Assembly: GCA_950295325.1 (NCBI GenBank)
Contig: OX485805.1
Coordinates: 23,735,501 to 23,799,500, forward strand
Source: Polytrichum commune
Taxonomy: Eukaryota > Streptophyta > Polytrichopsida > Polytrichales > Polytrichaceae
Length of the DNA stretch: 64,000 nt
Reading direction: 5' to 3'
Part shown: positions 46,201 through 59,289 of the stretch, piece after piece
How positions within the stretch are numbered: the stretch's first letter is position 1
Layout of the letters: every line of letters starts with the position of its first letter
Made by a program: the position numbers and the translations under genes
Notes under the pieces: generated by a model
The model's database searches: none
Told to the model about the DNA's origin: nothing
The model's input: only the letters and a program-made list of their open reading frames with translations

Positions 46201-47310
46201 GGGCTCAAAATGCACTTGAATCATGCAATGAGCTAGGAAGCCCGGTAACTTATTACATGGCCCAACACCACCGCCCCGGACCCACCTCCCTTGATTCCAA
46301 TTTGGTCACGTTTTGGGGAATGTTGGAGCCAAAAAGCTAGTAGTATATTGTATCCTCCTTCCCTACACTTTCTTACATGAACATATACTATGTACACCAA
46401 CAAGCCTTGGCTTTCAAAAGGCCTCCTTATATGGGCCCCATGCATGCTCAATCGGTTGCTTCATTCCACACTCAACGGTGGTCACGGAGGAGGTCCCTCG
46501 AGCTCAACCCTAATCTATTCCCTTCAAAAGTTTCCGGTCCCGTACATATTTATAGAGAATGATTGGCATCATGCGGAGGTTCCGAAGAATCAATAACGGT
46601 GAATCACACACTCCATGCCTTTTTTTATATATAGCAAGTTGTTGAATAGATGTCGTGTATGCCGTCTTAAGCTACTCTTAAGTTAAGCTTAGTTCATTGT
46701 TGGGCATCACGTACTTATAAGCCCCGTATAATATATACGATCGACGGTGTAGGCTTGAATAATGAGTATTGGAGCAAGGCAATCACGGGCCATCGACGTC
46801 CGCTTCATGAGGACGTGCAAAGTCGTTTAATAATGGGATCGTCCACGTTTCGAGCTTTGAAGATATTGTTGTTAATTCACACACCACTCAAATTGGATGC
46901 CAAGCTCTTGGTGTTGTTGGTTTTGTATTGCGATTGCTAATCATTGAGACATTGCTTTATGCCTATTTTGTGTGCATTCGGAATGACTCGGTATTCTATA
47001 TTGAAGGTGGACGGGCCCATTTGAGATGAGTCACTCACATTGTGCACCGCAAACAACGAATCCACAACATTATAGAGGATTTGGGAAAATTTTGTTAGTC
47101 CCCCTCGAATCATGCATGTGAGGTTAGGGCTTGCCACACATTTTACACGGCCAAGAAAGTGCATAATGGTCTTTCTTCTCTCGGGGTTTGAAGGGCCCGT
47201 TTTCGAAAACCACAAGGGTTTCATGAAGCACATGTATGAAAATAAGACAAAGAGTGTTTGTTAGTTGGTTTATTTTGTTGCATGATGGAGAGAATCTATT
47301 ATACAACGGA
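46201..47310. other. GC-richer block, possibly a decayed transposase gene
   Basis: Composition is more balanced than around it. The plus frame at 46755-46940 reads YWSKAITGHRRPLHEDVQSR then LIMGSSTFRALKILL, faintly like the N-terminal helix-turn-helix part of Harbinger-type nucleases (F-R-M-S-x-x-T-F pattern). A 98-codon minus frame lies at 46937-47233. Neither is a convincing gene, and no catalytic motif is seen. Confidence 0.2.
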
Positions 47311-47426
47311 ATACATGGCGATGGTAGTAGTGGTCATCATCCCGCCGTTCCCCATTGTTCTGGAAAAAGGTGTAGGGGATCACATTAAAATGCACGGTGC
47401 AAACAATGAACAAGGAGAACCAACCA

Positions 47427-48117
47427 CTACACTAAATAGGATATTTAGTGTTTAATTATATTTAATGTTGTTACCACCCTACCTTGCTCAACACTAATTG
47501 TCAAAAACATTGATAATTAGTGTTAGAAGGTATGCTAGAAGGTATGCTAGAATTCTCTTTTTATCATTGTTGTTTTTTTCATATCCTTACTAACACTAAA
47601 TTCAAACATATAACTTCCACATACTACCATAGTTGATATTTAATTAGTGTTAGAAGATATGCTAGAATTCTCCTTTTATCATTGTTGTTTCTTACATATC
47701 CTTACTAACACTAAATTCAAACATATAACTTCCACATGCTACCATGGTTGATATTTAGTTAGTGTTAGAAGATATGCTAGAAGAAATGCTAGAATTCTCC
47801 TTTTATCATTGTTGTTTCTTCCATATCCTTACTAACACTAAATTCAAACATATAACTTCCACATACTACCATAGTTGATATTTAGTTAGTGTTAGAAGAT
47901 ATGCTAGAAGAAATGCTAGAATTCTCCTTTTATCATTGTTGTTTTTTTCATGTCCTTACTAACACTAAATTCAAAAATATAACTTCCACATACTACCATA
48001 GTTGATATTCAATGTTTGAGTTTATATTAAATGTTACTTACTTTCATAGGGTTATTGATATTTAGTGTATGCGTTTGTTTTTAGTGTATCAAACACTAAA
48101 TATCTTATTTGGTGTAG
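47427..48117. mobile_element. Family C MITE, copy 4, internally expanded
   Basis: Starts CTACACTAAATAGGATATTT and ends TAAATATCTTATTTGGTGTAG. At 691 bp it is about twice copy 3 because an internal segment is repeated four times (see 47518-48013). Confidence 0.8.
47518..48013. repeat. Four tandem copies of a 115-127-bp segment within family C
   Basis: Each unit runs TAGTGTTAGAAGATATGCTA, then AATTCTCCTTTTATCATTGT, CATATCCTTACTAACACTAA and ACTACCATAGTTGATATTTA. Starts are near 47518, 47645, 47760 and 47887. The short unit has lost one 12-bp GCTAGAAGAAAT block. Confidence 0.9.
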
Positions 48118-48834
48118 TTACAAATGAATTGGTTGAGTTTGAGGAATAACCGGTTGACGTTCAAGACTTCATGAAAATCACCAATCATTTTAGAGGAATC
48201 TATTTGGGAATATGCCTCACATTAATAAAGACATGTGACCGGTTGGACTTGAGCATTTGATGGCCAAGGAGAATGTCAACTCAATGAGTGACTTGGAGAT
48301 GGTGAGGTGTTGATGGCAAACATGTCAAAGGCAAGTGGCCATAATATGGGCACTTCTAACTCCCCGTACATTTTTCACCTTTGTATTGATTTGAGGAATT
48401 GTTTCACCCCCTTAGCAATTGTGAATTGCTCTATTTGTCATTTCAAGTTTTGGGATTGAAGTCGAGGTGTATATTAGAGGTCAAAGTCAAAGGTTCTTGT
48501 TTTCTTTTGGTGATTGCTCTTACCCTCCCACTTTGGTTAAGAAGTGAATCTCAAACGGTTGGATTATTTTAAGGGCATTGTCCAATCTCATCGTAACACA
48601 TAAGAACTTGGTGTTCATTCTTAACTACAAACCTTGTCATATACACTCAAATATAGATGTTTGATTAAAAACAATGACCACATAAGGTTGATATAATAAT
48701 ACCTTATTTTAGTGAAAATTGCTTTGAGTATGTATTCCACCTCTATGCTAAAACTATTCTCAAATTAATGTACTCCACTCCACTTATTGCGCACATTGAT
48801 TAACAATTTAAAAAATATATATCCATCAAAAGGT
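48118..48834. other. Spacer, nothing certain
   Basis: A decayed family F-like phrase (CAATCTCATCGTAACACAT) lies at about 48583. No gene. Confidence 0.3.
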
Positions 48835-49300
48835 TTTTTTAAGTGTTCATTCATAACATGTAACTCAACAATTGCAACAAACTAACAAAGACCAAAGCAC
48901 AATAACTTAGCCACAATCTAGAGAGAAAAATCGAAGGGATTCCACGAGCTGTCCAAGAGTCTCTAGTTTGTAAGAATTTAGAACCCAAATGCAAACCCTA
49001 ACAATAATGGATAGGGTAGTCATTGAGGACTATTACCATACGACAATAATGGATGAAAACATGGATTGGATGAAATGAATACATCTCTTGTCAAATATTC
49101 CTCTAAACCTTAGAGCACCTTTTGTACATCTACCTTTACTTCAAAATTCTTAATACCCTTTTTAAACGTACACACTAGGAAAAAAAAATAAAAATACCTG
49201 CCCGTTACGTTTACTATGTACGCTAATGCCTCAAATGATACCCCTTCTTACACTCATGTTAGTTCGTATGTGGTATGAAGAGTCCACCTCCGGGCCCTAT
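48835..49300. repeat. Dispersed repeat H, copy 2 (empty site)
   Basis: Homologous to 26165-26655. It lacks the 65-bp SINE-end insertion, reading straight from ACCTGCCCGTTACG into TTTACTATGTACGC where copy 1 is interrupted. Confidence 0.75.
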
Positions 49301-49879
49301 TATGGACATTTCCAACTCCACATATGATTTTGACTGGGTTGAGAATTGTCTCTTCCACTTTGTAGTTGCAAATCACAAAGACTATGATTAAAGTTCAAAA
49401 TTGAAGTCGAGCTACAAAATTTACGAGCGTTCAAACTGAAGATTACATTTTATAGATTTAACATGTCATGTACATAGCACTCCCAATCATGTTCATGATT
49501 GAATAAAAAATGTTGTCCATATTTCAAACATATAATCCAATCTCATTGTAACACATATCTTTTTTGGGTGTCTAATCTGTTGTTGTGAATACAAGTCTTG
49601 CCATATAAGTACCACGACAATTCAAGTGTTCAAGTAAGAAGACTGAACAAATAAGGCTTGCATGGTGTAGTCATCCCTATAAGCACCTCAAAAACTACTG
49701 TTTTGGTAAAGATGTTTGCCCCGCTTTGGGCATTTAGCAATGTTGAAGGATAAATTGTTCAAGTGGTGTCGTAACCCCCTATCAAAACATGAGGTTTTGA
49801 ATGACGTGAAGGATATGTCTACTCCCTAAGAACATAGTTAAGATAGTAGAGGAGAGCGAGAGTATACTCGTATAACAAT
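49301..49879. other. Spacer upstream of the transporter
   Basis: A fragment at about 49530-49640 (CCAATCTCATTGTAACACAT, GTGTCTAATC) resembles family F. No gene. Confidence 0.3.
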
Positions 49880-50259
49880 CACATACGATATGAATACAGT
49901 ACCGTACGATTTATATTCCCATGAGTGCATTGACGCGGGAGCGAAGCGTCGACGAAGGGAAGCGCGGGGCAAGGTGAGCCCAGCTAGGATATGACCGGGC
50001 AGGGAAACAAAAGATGCCCCAGGTGTGCCAGCTCGGATGTGAGTCAGGGTCTTACCCTACGGGTGTCATCCACGTGGTACGGACGGGGAGGATCTCCTCC
50101 CTCCTCATCAAGGAAGGTAGGAAGCCAGGGAGGAAGGAAGTTAAAAAGGGAAGGCGGAAGGCAGCGATGGCTGGATGGTGGCCGAGGCGGTGTGGAGTGG
50201 GAGTAGTAGTAGTAGCAGTAGTAGTAGTGAGGAGCACCTGATCCCAGCAGCCTGTAGCT
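49880..50259 (+). promoter_or_regulatory. Presumed promoter and 5' UTR of the potassium transporter
   Basis: From about 49930 the sequence turns sharply GC- and CpG-rich (GACGCGGGAGCGAAGCGTCG) after a TATA-like TTTATATTCCC at 49910. A purine-rich stretch (GGAAGGAAG type) and an (AGT/GTA)n trinucleotide run at about 50200-50228 precede the start codon. The transcription start is not visible directly. Confidence 0.45.
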
Positions 50260-53200
50260 ATGGCGATGGCGCAGGAAGATGGCCTCGGGGATGGCCCTGT
50301 GCCTCCTGGTAGAGGCCAAGGCCGTCTCTGGGACATGGATCAGCGCATTGATCAGCCTCTTGGCCACGAAGCCGACCGTGTCAAGTCGATGAGTGCTCTC
50401 AACAAGGTCCGGTTGGATGCATCATCGTGTCTGCGGTTCCGTTCTTGAGAAGTTTGAGCGGTGGCTCGGATTTTTTGTTGTTGTTGTTGTGAATGTCTGC
50501 CTCCGCGCGATGGCCGAAGTCTGTGTATCGTGTTTTTGCTCGATTTCTTTGTCATTGTCGGGCGTGGACTTGAGGTAGTGGAATTTGCAAGTGGAGCTTT
50601 GCCGCGTCACTGCGCGTTTGCCGGACTGCGGACAGGATTTAGTGTACTGTGGTAGTGTCTGAGGTTGTAAGACGAATTTTCCGCATTGATCGCCCGCTCG
50701 GCGACGTAGTCGAGCTTGTGACGTCGATGAGTGCTCAGGAAGGTCCGTTAGGATCCACCATCGTGTTTGCGTTTCCATTCTTGGAGAAGATTGTGAGGTT
50801 GAACGGTGGCTTGATATATTTTTTATTTGGACTTAGTTTCCGTGCGATGGCTGAAGTCTGTGTGTCGTGTTCTGCTTGATTTCATCGTCGTCGTCGGCGG
50901 TGATTTGAAGTCGTTTTTGCAATTGGACCTTTCTGCGTCACTGAAGGGTTTGCCGGACGGTGCACTGGATTTGGTGTACTGTGGTAGTGTCTGAGTTTGT
51001 ACGACGAGTTATCCGTCACGTCGGTGTGTTTGACGTCGGAGTATGAATTTTTTGAGAGGAATCAGTTTACAGTGGCCAGCTCTTTTTCTTCGAGAATGTG
51101 GAGCGGTGGAGTAATTTTGGTGTGTTTATTAACCGTCTTTCACTTTAAATTGTTAGATTCTCTCATTCGATGAGCGAAACGGTGTTCTATTAGCCCGGGA
51201 ACCACGGCTTGGGTTTTAGAAGATGCTCATAGGTGCCGGACTTTCATAACATTTCTATGCAACGAGGTGGATTGGGAGGAACAAGTGGCTAGACGTTTGC
51301 TTCTTAGAAGGAAGTACGCGATATTTGAAGCGCATTCTTGTGATAGATAAGTTTGTAGGATACTTGATGCGGCGTGAGAGATTTTTTAGCTAGCGAGAAG
51401 TGGTTGTGACTTTAGTTCAGTGAATCTCGTGGACTCGACTCGCAAGACACTTTGCATCATGATTTTGATGTGGATTTGTGGACTTCGACTGGTGTTTCAA
51501 CTGGTTTTTTCCTCATTGTAGTCGAGGACTTAGTTAAGTGATGTACTGTTACTGGGAACAGTAAGTAAAAGGGAACGAGTTTATCTTCCTTATTATCAAC
51601 GAGTCATGTTCTTTGTAAATTTTTAGTAGCCGTGATTCTTCAGTTCTCGGGACTGAACTTGCTACCTACTGACTGAGAGGCTATTCCAAGGCTCCGAAAC
51701 TGCTAGAGTGTAATCCTAGTTTGTATTTATCGAGTCTTACCACTAGACTGTGATCATGAGTGGAGAAATAGTTCGATCTATGCTGACTTGAATTAGTCTT
51801 TCAGCAATCTGAGGTTTTGCAATACGACACGATTTGATTGCCGGCCATAATTAGGTGAAACTGATTATTCCGACAACATAAAACATGATAGATAGTGATC
51901 ATGGCGACGCAATAGAGTACTCGGTCTGAACAATCGAGCGTTTGACTTCGTTCACGTTTTTACTGCATCACGCATCATCAGCTTTTGCGTTCTTGTTCTG
52001 AAAATGTTCTGGCGAGAAGCTACAGTAGTTGCAAGCAATTGGTCACCGGCCAGTATTTTCATTAGGCGTAGTCATATATGGAGTCTTTCGTACAATATTC
52101 TGATTATGAGGTCAGCAGACCACGCAGCGGCCCCATATGTAGGGAGTTAGTTGTGGCGATTAGTAATTGCTACCAATTTGAGCAGGAAGCAATCTGCACA
52201 AGTGCAAATTTCTTTCTTCTTGACATGCTTCTTGACAAATTTCGAAGGCAGGTTGTGTATCGGTTTCGTAGTGTCTTTAAAACTAGCAGTTGCTCTTTAT
52301 ATTGGCTAACGCGCTTTATCTTTAAGATATGCTTCTTGACAAAATTGTGGAGCTGTCTGGTGAAAATTTGACAAGCATATTTTTGCTCGACATAGTTGAA
52401 AATCAGCTAATTGCATAATTTTAATTTCAGTATGACCCTCTTAGTTTATACAGAAAAGTAGGAAAAAACCTCTTGCCACTTTTAATCCAGTGGTTCATTT
52501 TTCTTCCAACTTGGTGTTTAGACTGATGTGTATTTTCTTGCACACTTTCTGTTGTATTGAGAAGGACATCCTTATTCTGCTATTCCTTACACATTCTCAC
52601 TGATTTAAACATCTGGAAGTGTATGAGGTTCATTTGAAAATATGAGCTGACGAATTTTCGAGATTTGCTTTTGTTATGCGTGGTAAATGCGTTGACAAGA
52701 CAAATGCATGTCAAGTCATTAGACAAGCGTGGAATGTAGCATTGACAAGGTTTGAGTTGTTTTGCAGGCGATGCCACTGAGCGTCATTTTGCGATTAGCA
52801 TATCAGAGCCTGGGTGTGGTCTACGGAGATTTAGGCACATCGCCATTGTATGTTTTTAGAAGCACATTTTCTCAACAAGCTGTTGTCTCCAACGACCATG
52901 ACATTATTGGAGCTTTGTCACTTATTATTTATACAATCACTATTATTCCTTTAATCAAATACGTCTTCATCACGCTGAGAGCTAGCGACAATGGAGAAGG
53001 TACTTTTTGAAGGATGGATCTCTCAAATATTATGAATTTTCTGATTCTTGCGACTTGAAGATGCATCCATCTTAAATGATGAGGCAGCACTGAATGCGGT
53101 AATGGATTCATGTATGCTTAATGGCTGCATTATCCACTACGAGGGATCGTAGAAATCTGGATCCCTATCATTATACCATGACGATCGGGAGGCACTTCGG

Positions 53201-56200
53201 GTCTGCCTTGCCAGGGCTGCAGAGTGAATGTCTTGGGGGAACGAATTCTTAAAGAATTTCAAGAATTTCCAGGACTTGCTCAATTGGAAAGGATATTAAT
53301 TATTCACAAATGCAACCTATGATTTTGATCACTTTTCAGCAGCTTTGAAATGAATTTTACCTTTGTCTGAGCGATTTTCTGTGGTGTGGATGCAGGGGGG
53401 ACATTCGCACTTTACTCATTACTGTGTAGATACTGTAATATAAGTTCACTGCCAAACCGACATCCCACAGACGAGCAACTGACCACCTATATCGTAGACA
53501 ATGCAAGTACGAAGACTTACTTGCAAAAAAAACTGGAGGGTAGCCCTTTCCTCCAGAAAGTGCTTCTGCTGATTGTGCTTCTGGGCACCTGCATGGTAAT
53601 AGGCGATGGCATATTGACCCCAGCTATCTCAGGTTAAACCACCTTTCCAATTTCGTGGACAATGAACTAAATTCGTATTGCAGACTTCATATTATATCGT
53701 ATATCATATCGTATTCTAAGAGTTTCAGCGAGGTCAGGTTATTTGCGATTGCAAATAGACCAAACTGCATATACGTGCTCTGAGTTGTCTCTGCAATGAC
53801 TTGCAGTGTGGCCTGTGACGGGTAAAGTTTTTGTAATCGTGGGATTAGTGCGAGTATCGTCACTAATTCTTCGTATATGATTGGAACCACCGGCATTAAA
53901 CTCTGTCCAGTCGGAAGTTAGGGTTGTTAGTAATGCGCAGATTAACTAAGACTTGTCTTGTAAATTGCAGTTTTGTCGGCAGTTCATGGAATCGAAGCTG
54001 CATCGACAAACATGAATAATTGTAAGTACCATTTTCCCAAGGTCTTAGGATGCTTCAGCTAATTGATGTTGAAGGAGTTTTCTAGCTGGTCTTACATTTT
54101 CTTTGTATGTGCGAGTTTGTTGCTGTTGTTTGGTCCACTTCTGGAATTGTTCATCTACAATGGAGTGGCTGTCTAATACCGGAATCTCAATGCTGGAATT
54201 TTATTTCTGCAGATGTGGTGACAGCTATATCACTGGTAATCTTGGTGGGCTTGTTCAGTGTCCAACGCTTCGGGACAGCAAGAGTGTCATTCTTATTTGC
54301 CCCAATATTCACCTTATGGTTTGTATCCATTGCACTTGTTGGATGTTATAACATAGTCAAGTGGGACCACACCATATTTCAAGCCTTCTCTCCCCTGCAA
54401 ATCATTTACTTCTTCAAGAGGAACGGCAGATTAGGATGGGAGCATCTTGGAGGGGTTGTGCTATGCATAACTGGTACTTTCTATCTTACAGTTCTTTGAA
54501 TTAGAGTGTATCTGTAAACTTCATTGACAAGAAAGAGTAGCATGCTTTATCTTAATTTATCAAGTATATTCGTTGATTATTCAGTGCATAATCATAACAG
54601 GAGGGGTGACCTCGCCCTGTAGATTTATGCAAGCGGGGCAAATGCAAGTCGTTAACTAAACTGCTTATCTTTGAAATTGTAGGAACGGAGGCCTTGTTTG
54701 CTGATTTAGGTCACTTCACTTTTCGATCAATTCAGGTAAGAGAAGTAAAGGGTTAGGACAGCATTTGCCAAAAAATATGTATGTGAAAGTGCTTTCATTG
54801 TCTACACGGACACACCTGTGTGGAACCATGCCATTTCTTGGACATAAAAGTGCAATAAAAGTCCTTTCTATTGAATTTTAATTCTCTTATCTTGAAGATT
54901 CCAACTTACAATTTAGCTTCAGTTTGAGACACACTTCTAGAAATCACTTTTGGTGATTGATAAAACTCATGAGCACGACTAACGTGAATTTGTGAATTCT
55001 ATGCAGATTGCATTTTCTCTCCTTGTTTATCCTTGCCTACTGCTTGCCTACCTCGGCCAGGCTGCATACCTTGTGCAACATAACGAGGATGTCGTTAACC
55101 CGTTCTACGCCTCACTTCCATGTAAGTGAAATTTGATAACATTTAATTGAACAGTAAAATGTTTTAAAATCACAAGTCCTTCGAATACTAGTTTGGCAAA
55201 CAAACATCAAGGCAAAGAGTTTTTGATATATTTCTTTCTGACTCGACAATGGATGTTGAGCTATTCGTGATATATCTTAATGACAAGTCTGGGTCCAAAC
55301 TGTTCATGTTTGGGTCTACGTTGTATACCCATTCTTTTATTGAGTGTTGTGATTGGGTGTGTTGTGCAGCAAGCATATATTGGCCCATGTTGGTTTTGGC
55401 AACCGTCTCGGCCATGATTGCAAGTCAGGCAATTATTACTGCCACGTTCTCTATCGTCAAGCAATCAGTGGCGTTGGGATGCTTCCCTCGGGTGAAAGTT
55501 GTACATACATCAAACGAATTTTCTGGACAAGTGTATATACCGGAAGTTAACTGGATTCTTATGATTTTATGCATAGTCATTACAGCTGGTTTCCGGGACA
55601 CAAATCAAATTGGAAATGCATATGGTAAAATTTCCTTTTGAGTTTTCAATTTTCGCATCTGTCTTGCTTTGTTGCATGCAACACTCTTAAGTTGAACATA
55701 TATGTGGGCGAAAAGTACAACAAGGTGTGACATTTATAGAGCTCAATGTTCTCTGACCCCACTTTTTTCCATTTGTGTGTGCAGGTATTGCAGTGGTGGT
55801 TGTCATGCTGGTGACGACATTTCTAATGACTCTTATTATCATCATTGTGTGGCGCAAGCATTTCCTAATTGCGCTACTGTTCCTCGTTGTATTCGGGTCA
55901 GTAGAAACACTCTATGTATCTTCGGTCTTGTTCAAGACAACCCAAGGTGGGTGGGTACCTCTGGTCATAGCAGCAGTCTGTGGCACTATAATGTTCACAT
56001 GGCACTATGGAACTCTCAAACGCTATGAATACGAGATCCAGAACAAGATTTCTGTGGGATGGTTGTTAGGGCTTGGCCCCAGCCTCGGCTTGGTGCGCGT
56101 CCCAGGGATTGGACTCATGTACACAGATTTGGCTCACGGAGTTCCTCCATTGTTTTCCCACTTCGTCACCAACCTCCCAGCAATCCATTCCACACTCGTC

Positions 56201-56866
56201 TTTGTTTGCATCAAGTATTTGCCGGTGAACATTGTCCCACCGGAGGAGCGATTTTTGATCCGCCGAATCGGAACAAAAGCCTACTCCATGTATCGATGTG
56301 CCGCGAGGTACGGATACAAAGATGTACATAAGAAGGACGAAGGATTCGAGCAAGCTCTGATCGACAGTTTGACAGCATTCATCCGGTACGAAGCCTTGCA
56401 AGAGTCCGACGACCGTGAATCCTTGGCTGCAAGCTGGACCCCCGACCAGACAAGTGCCGCACAATCCATCCAAGGCTCGGAAACAGAACTCTCCACCAGA
56501 CAACAGTTGCTGAGCATGCTGAGAGCTCAAGGTACGGCGGTGAACTCTCTTGGAGAATTAACCCTCGGTTCAGGTATCGACATGGAGGAAATTTCCACCG
56601 CACGAAGTGGAACTGTGCAAAGTGCACCCTGTAGCAGTAGAGACACTCAAGAGGAGCTGTCCTATTTGAATGACTGTAAAGACGCGGGGGTGGTATACAT
56701 TCTGGGCAACAATGTCATCAAAGCAAGGAAGGATTCAGGTTTTTGGAAGAAATTCGCCATCGACTATGTATATACATTCTTACGACGATCCTGCCGAGAG
56801 AGCCGAGTGGTGCTGAATATCCCCCACGAGTGTCTCCTCCAGGTGGGCATGATATACTATGTGTAA
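50260..56866 (+). CDS. HAK/KUP/KT potassium transporter, nine exons
   Basis: Exons are 50260-50406, 52768-52999, 53396-53632, 53971-54021, 54213-54473, 54683-54735, 55007-55121, 55370-55624 and 55785-56866. All junctions are GT-AG with matching phases, giving 2433 nt or 810 aa, full family length. The protein is a polytopic membrane K+ transporter, probably K+/H+ coupled as in the family. Family blocks include [15 protein letters not shown] (residues 65-79), [16 protein letters not shown] across the exon 2/3 junction, [12 protein letters not shown] near 195-206, the run [15 protein letters not shown], and the typical end VGMIYYV. The long hydrophilic C-terminal domain is intact, with a Ser/Thr-rich stretch that may be regulatory. 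The N terminus ([20 protein letters not shown]) fits the clade whose members begin MDQxxDxEA. The exon 1 donor AAG/GTCCGG is weak, but it is the only one found that joins in frame (N-K-A-M-P). ATG 50260 is followed by another in-frame ATG at 50266. Confidence 0.93.
50345..51010. repeat. Tandem duplication of the transporter's exon 1 end and intron 1 start
   Basis: Unit 1 (about 50345-50682) and unit 2 (50683-51010) match throughout: GCATTGATC..CC.CT.GGCGAC, TCGATGAGTGCTC, AAGGTCCG, then CGATGGC.GAAGTCTGTGT, and GTGTACTGTGGTAGTGTCTG at 50642 and 50973. The period is about 330-338 bp. A third, poorly preserved unit may follow to about 51125 (GAGAATGTGGAGCGGTGG). Unit 1 contains the real splice donor at 50406/50407. 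Confidence 0.9.
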
Positions 56867-57400
56867 GTTAGTGAGCTCCGTTCTGTTGCAAATAGCTTCC
56901 AGAAAGTTGGGAAGAAGTTTCAGGAAGAGAAAAAAACCTTTTACACACATCAAGACAAAGAGTTTCTTAGAAGCAGGTCTCTGTTTTGTACCATAGGTCG
57001 GGTAAAGAGGTAAATGTAGGTTACATCAGTGGGGGATCGGTCACATTCCTATCCCGACCTGATTTGTAATTCTAACACAACAGGAAAATCACACAGGTAA
57101 TGTGTTATTTGTGCTCCTTGTCGTAAGTGTGCATTGTCAGAATATTGATTGGAGGTGGTATTTGTTTTTTCCAAGATGCACTCTTGTTTGTCATAAGCTT
57201 TCTGTGATGGTTTTGAGTTAAAAAGACAGGCCATAACTTCACGCATATTGGTAACCACTTTAGGGTGAGTCTTAATAACAAAACTTAAACATACTCAACC
57301 CTCCAACATCTGAGAATTCCTTGACATTGACTGACTTTCAAATCCACCTCAAAGCATCCAACTTATTAACATCATATGGAGCTCCCTAAGGTGCATGTGA
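56867..57400. other. 3' UTR and flank of the transporter gene
   Basis: AT-rich sequence after the stop at 56864-56866. No coding frame of note and no clear polyadenylation signal could be singled out. Confidence 0.4.
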
Positions 57401-58716
57401 AAGGACATTCGGGTTGGCGCATTACCCTACTTGTGAGTCCAACATGTACATTGTTTGTGGTATTTAGTGCCACATGCTTAATAGTGTCACTCGCTTATTT
57501 TGAGGCACATGCTAGGTGACACGAATGTTCATTAACTTCGTCATTAGTGTCACCTCATGACACTCAACGTTCAAGTGTGCTTATTGATATCTTGGCATGA
57601 GTATGTTCAATAATGTCATGAGGTGTATGCCTTTATTACAGAGTATACTTGCCATTAGCATGCTTAAGAATATTCTCCTCTTGTATATATTCAAATGTAA
57701 ACACATGACATTTGTTGTGGTTTGTATGCTCAATGATGTCTTCCCCTTGCATACTAAAACGTAAAACTACCCTCTCAAGTATCCCAATCTGCTTTGCTAA
57801 ATGTCATAATGTAAATAATATATCACTTTAAAAAGTTGCTTATGTTGACAAATGATATCATATTGGTGATTGATGAACATTGATGACACTTTGAGACCTC
57901 TAAGCCTCTAGTTTAGGCCCTTTACAAGTAATGTATGTGACAACAAATACCATGTCTGGTGTAGTGAGGCAAATCTTTATGTGGAGTGGAAGAGTATTTG
58001 TTGGGCACTTTTTGCATGCACTCAATACTTTCGCACATGTACATGAGGTTGTTGTGGACATCTACATGAATTCACATACTTGTGTTAATCCTCAAAGGAC
58101 ATGGGGTGTCGGTATACGATTAAATACATAATTTATACAAGCCTCATCAAGTTCATAAATCATTATGTAATTCAATAGGTTTGAAACCTTGTTTTATGCA
58201 TTAGAGTTATTTTAAAAGTCTCTTCAAATTTCATGAGTTTTGGTAGGGAGTTCTAGCCCAAATTTTTGATAGTTTTGAATAGTTTAAAAATGTTCAAGTG
58301 GTGTTTAAGCCCTTGATTTTTGTGGAATAATGGGGAGGTGTTTGTCAATGTTGCCAAAAGATGGCTGTTGAAAAATAGATTACATGGCAAGCTTTTCGAG
58401 GCACCTAAAATGGTGCTCTTGAAAGTTTGATAGGGCGTTCATTTTTATATATTGTTTGATTGTCAAGGAGAAGACAAAAACAACTCATAATTGACATTGA
58501 TTGTTATGATGTATGTATTTGCATCCAGAGTCACTCAGATTGTGTATTTTAATTGAAAACTTCATTGACATGAAGGTATTCAATCAATTCAAGAAGTGCA
58601 CTCGAAGAATTACTTAGTTTTAGATCGGGGCATTTTTGACATAGTTGGCTAAAATTGGAAACATGTAGCTTAAATACATGCCTTTATGCATGGAGAGGCC
58701 CAATCTAGACCTCTTA

Positions 58717-59009
58717 GGATGGGTTTCCATGTAGACCGCTCACCCAATCATCTAGATAATAGTGGGTTGGGGTGTTCTCATGAAGAGAACAAAAGCAAGC
58801 AAGCAACCACATTATGGTTGCCTACTAGAATGTGGAGGGCCATGACCTTGGGCCACTACAATAGTTTCCTTCCATGCACTAAACACTTGAAATAGCAATA
58901 GTTGGTTGCCACATACAAACACCACCCTACCAAATTCCATCTACATTTGTCCTTATTCCCATCATTTTTTTTTTCCGGGGGGGGGAGCAGCCTACATGGA
59001 AACCCATCC
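58717..59009. mobile_element. Family G MITE, copy 2
   Basis: The left terminus GGATGGGTTTCCATGTAGAC and the right GCCTACATGGAAACCCATCC are inverted. Length is 293 bp. The interior shares CATGTAG, ATCTAGATAATAGTGGG and ACCCTACCAAATTCCATC-like phrases with the 18.8-kb copy. A 9-base G run lies near the right end. The flanks (TAG and TTG) only weakly resemble TAA. Confidence 0.6.
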
Positions 59010-59289
59010 TTGGATGCTTAAAGGTTAAGGTAATTAAGCCTTAGAATAACACCTCCAACTTTTTGCCCATGTATGGGTGGTTTAGTCTTGATGAATAAAA
59101 TTGGGGAAATTTTCAAAAACTTGCACTTCTAGAATGAGCAAAATCATGCAAATTTTAGCAAGTTTTGAGATTGTATGTAGCCTAAACAAAATTGTGAATC
59201 ACATTTCATGTTTGAGCTCTAAATTAAGCTAAGAAGAACATTGCTTATTGCATTGTAGTCAATAAACTTTCTTTTGTCCCAGGTGGAAC

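Noticed and set aside
52078-52371. 97-codon frame in transporter intron 1
   Set aside because: It has no splice sites that would join the gene in phase, and no motif.
55702-56331. Plus-strand frames in other registers across the last transporter exon
   Set aside because: The spliced HAK frame explains this DNA; the alternative frames have no family resemblance.
56066-56530. Long minus-strand open frame (154 codons) opposite the transporter's last exon
   Set aside because: It lies fully antisense to conserved coding sequence of the HAK protein and has no motif of its own; it is a reading-frame shadow.
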